A stretch of DNA of 64,000 nt from Ciborinia camelliae (Eukaryota; Ascomycota; Leotiomycetes; Helotiales; Sclerotiniaceae). Shown here in pieces: positions 61,480 through 64,000 of the stretch. The notes below the pieces were generated by a model. That model saw only the letters and a list, made by a program, of their open reading frames with translations, did not search any database and was not told where the DNA came from. The position numbers and the translations under genes were made by a program. Position 1 is the stretch's first letter. Every line of letters starts with the position of its first letter. Location of the stretch: the NCBI GenBank assembly GCA_025890175.1, contig JANPYM010000011.1, positions 2,150,299-2,214,298 on the forward strand, given 5' to 3'.

Positions 61480-61612
61480 CTAACCATTACGGAAAATAGA
61501 TTTTCAGACTATATATTTGAAAAACTTTATATTTTGTTTTTCTATATAATTATTATATTATAAAAGATTTTTCAAATCAATAATCTGAAAATCTATTTTC
61601 CGCGACGGCTAG
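61480..61612. mobile_element. 133-bp MITE with TA target duplication
   Basis: The left arm CTAACCATTACGG, then AAAATAGATTTTCAG, is mirrored by the right end, whose inverse reads CTAGCCGTCGCGG, then AAAATAGATTTTCAG. The arms pair over about 50 bp with a short loop. TA flanks both ends (61478-61479, 61613-61614). Size and TA target fit a Tc1/mariner-type non-autonomous element. Confidence 0.75.
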
Positions 61613-61780
61613 TATTATTATTAGTATTATTAGTATTATTAGTATTATTAGTATTATTAGTATTATTAGTATTATTAGTATTATTAGTATTATTAGTATT
61701 ATTAGTATTATTAGTATTATTAGTATTATTAGTATTATTAGTATTATTAGTATTATTAGTATTATTAGTATTATTAGTAT
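61613..61780. repeat. 9-bp array (AGTATTATT)n
   Basis: About 19 copies starting exactly at the right end of the MITE; the first TA belongs to its target site. Confidence 0.9.
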
Positions 61781-61829
61781 AAAAATGATATTTAATTATT
61801 TAATTATTTACTTATTTATTTAATTATTT

Positions 61830-62088
<259 letters not shown>

Positions 62089-62099
62089 ATTTATTATTT

Positions 62100-62349
62100 A
62101 TAGGGGCAAGCCTCCAAACCCGATTTGTAAATTCGATATGTAGGCTAGATAGGTTTATAGGTTCGTAAATTCGTAGGTTTGTAGGTTTATAGGTTTGTAA
62201 GTTCGATAGGTTTAATTTGATAGATAGATTTGATTCAATAGATTTGATAAGTAGATTTATATGATTTAGTAGGTAGGTTTGTATATATATAGATTTAATG
62301 ATTTGTAGAGTAAATAGGTAGATAAATTTAATTAGATTTGATTAGGTTT
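62100..62349. repeat. Degenerate GTAGGTTT-like repeat tract
   Basis: A short base-balanced start (GGGGCAAGCCTCCAAACCCG) leads into irregular repeats of TAGGTTTGTAGGTTTATAGG type, which grade into the 9-bp array. Confidence 0.5.
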
Positions 62350-62660
62350 GGTTAGATAAACTAGATAAATTAAATAAGTTAGATAGGTTAAATAGGTTAA
62401 ATAAGTTAGGTAGACTAGATAAATTAAATAAATTAGATAAATTAAGTAAGTTAGGTAGGTTAAATAAATTAGATAGGTTAAATAAATTAGATAAATTAAA
62501 TAAATTAAATAAATTGTAAATTAAATAAGTTAGATAAATTAAATAAATTAAGTAAATTAGATAGGTTAGGTCAATTAGATAAATTGTAGATTAAATAAGT
62601 TAGATAGATTAGATAGATTAGGTAAGTTAGATAAACTAAATAGATTAGATAAATAATTGA
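62350..62660. repeat. 9-bp array, consensus ARRTARRTT
   Basis: Over 30 units such as AGATAAATT, AAATAAGTT, AGGTAGGTT. Almost all differences are A/G at fixed positions, as if derived from AGGTAGGTT by G-to-A mutation. Two units are truncated (GTAAATT, GTAGATT). Confidence 0.8.
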
Positions 62661-64000
62661 GATTTTTAATAAATCAATTAAAAAATATAAATTAATACTT
62701 TATAATTATTTAAAAGCGATTTTTAAAAATAATATATTTTTAGAAAATAATTTTTTTTATAGTATATATATTATATAATTATGATATAATATATGGTATT
62801 TTGAAATTAAATTTAATTTTTCAAATTTAGAAAACTTTAATTTATATATATAATCTTTTTTATTATTTTTAAAAAGTTATAAAGATTAATTTTTTATATA
62901 AAGATTAATATTATATTAAAATATTTAATATATTTTAATATATTTGTATATTAATAATTTGTATGGTTAATTATATAATTATATTAATATTATATTAAAA
63001 AATTAAAATATTTTTAATTAAAAAAATAAATTATTTTTATTTAAAAAAAAAATTATTCTAATTAAAAAAATATAATATTATTTAAAAAATAAATTATTTT
63101 TATTAAAAAATAATATTATTTAAAAAATAAATTATTTTTATTAAAAAATAAATTATTTTTATTAAAAAATAAATTATTTTTATTAAAAAATAATATTATT
63201 TAAAAAATAATATTATTTAAAAAATAATATTATTTAAAAAATAATATTATTTAAAAAATAATATTATTTAAAAAATAATATTATTTAAAAAATAATATTA
63301 TTTAAAAAATAAATTATTTTTATTAAAAAATATTTGATACAATAAAAATATATAAAAAAAACAAAGTTTTTATTATATTATTTAAAATAATTATATACTA
63401 ATTATATTTGTATAGTTAATCTTAATATAACAATATTTTTATTTACAAAATAAATTATTTTTATTTAAAAAACTTAAAATATTTTTATTTAAAAAAATTT
63501 ATTTTAATAAAAAGAAAATCAAATTATTATTATTTAAAAAAAATATTTTTATTTAAAAAAATAAATTATTTTAATTAAAAAAAATATAATATTTTTATTT
63601 AAAAAAAAATTATTTCTATTTTAAAAAATATTTTTATTCGAAAAAATAAATTATTTTTATTAAAAAATAATTTTATTGAAAAAATATAATATCTTTATTC
63701 AAAATAATACATCATTTTTATTTTAAAAAAAATAAATTATTTTAATTAAAGAAAATAATAATATCTTTTTTTAAAAAAAAATATATTATATAATCAAAAA
63801 AATATAATATTTTTCTTTAAAAAAAACATTTTAATTAAAAACAATATAATATTTCTATTTAAAAAGAATTTATTTGAAAAACTAAAATATTTTTATTAAA
63901 AAAATATAATATCTTTATTTGAAAAATAAATTATCTTCATTTTAAAAAAGTAAATTTTCTTTATTTGAAAAAAGAATTATTTTAAATAGAAAAAATATAA
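62661..64000. repeat. A+T satellite, continuing past the window
   Basis: Returns to the same phrase as 53.9-60.1 kb, with a run of AATATTATTTAAAAAAT units at about 63180-63310. No gene. Confidence 0.75.

Noticed and set aside
62100..62349. Possible telomere or interstitial telomeric repeat
   Set aside because: The repeats are GTAGGTTT-like and irregular, not TTAGGG; adjacent units show a 9-bp period instead.

Overview
The window looks like nuclear DNA of a filamentous ascomycete. Protein genes carry short spliceosomal introns (about 45-220 bp, GT...AG, CTAAC/CTAAT-like branch points). Tryptophan synthase is a fused alpha-beta chain. Large blocks are nearly pure A+T, with C-to-T and G-to-A decay typical of repeat-induced point mutation (RIP). 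A 1834-bp TA-flanked Fot1/pogo-type element close in size to Botrytis Flipper, the 2EXR protein and the isochore-like layout suggest a Leotiomycete, probably Sclerotiniaceae. That placement is inference.

Layout. 1-20.8 kb is gene-bearing: a 2EXR protein; a secreted protein with three tandem six-cysteine knottin-like units; an unknown two-exon gene; an MCT-type MFS transporter; a basic, disordered nuclear-type protein with an unresolved start; a damaged single-pass membrane protein gene; a phenol-hydroxylase-type FAD monooxygenase; a GH31 alpha-xylosidase-like enzyme; and a second MFS transporter. The last three are neighbours and could form a small catabolic or detoxification group, but no shared regulation is visible.

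20.8-44.1 kb is a transposon island. Two copies of one TIR element family (about 350-bp TIRs, perfect 8-bp target duplications) lie at 20858-23109 and 24830-41838. The second is swollen by an LTR retrotransposon (A, 275-bp LTRs, 5-bp target duplication). A itself contains a Ty3/gypsy chromovirus-like element (B). A broken DHA2-type MFS gene lies between the two TIR copies, and a Flipper-like element follows at 42230-44063. All are RIP-degraded and carry no intact protein.

44.1-52.7 kb is gene-bearing again: a decayed gene, SDHAF4 (succinate dehydrogenase assembly), the bifunctional tryptophan synthase with an upstream TGACTCA (CPC1/GCN4-type) site, and a cAMP-receptor-like GPCR.

52.8-64 kb is an A+T satellite field. 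It holds an approximately 172-bp tandem array, a 778-bp offset duplication, 15-bp and three separate 9-bp arrays, a (TTTA)n tract, a 133-bp MITE and one base-balanced 230-bp island. It could be centromeric, subtelomeric or ordinary heterochromatin; the sequence alone does not decide.

All splice sites were chosen by eye from consensus and reading frame. Family names come from recognised motifs, not from database searches.
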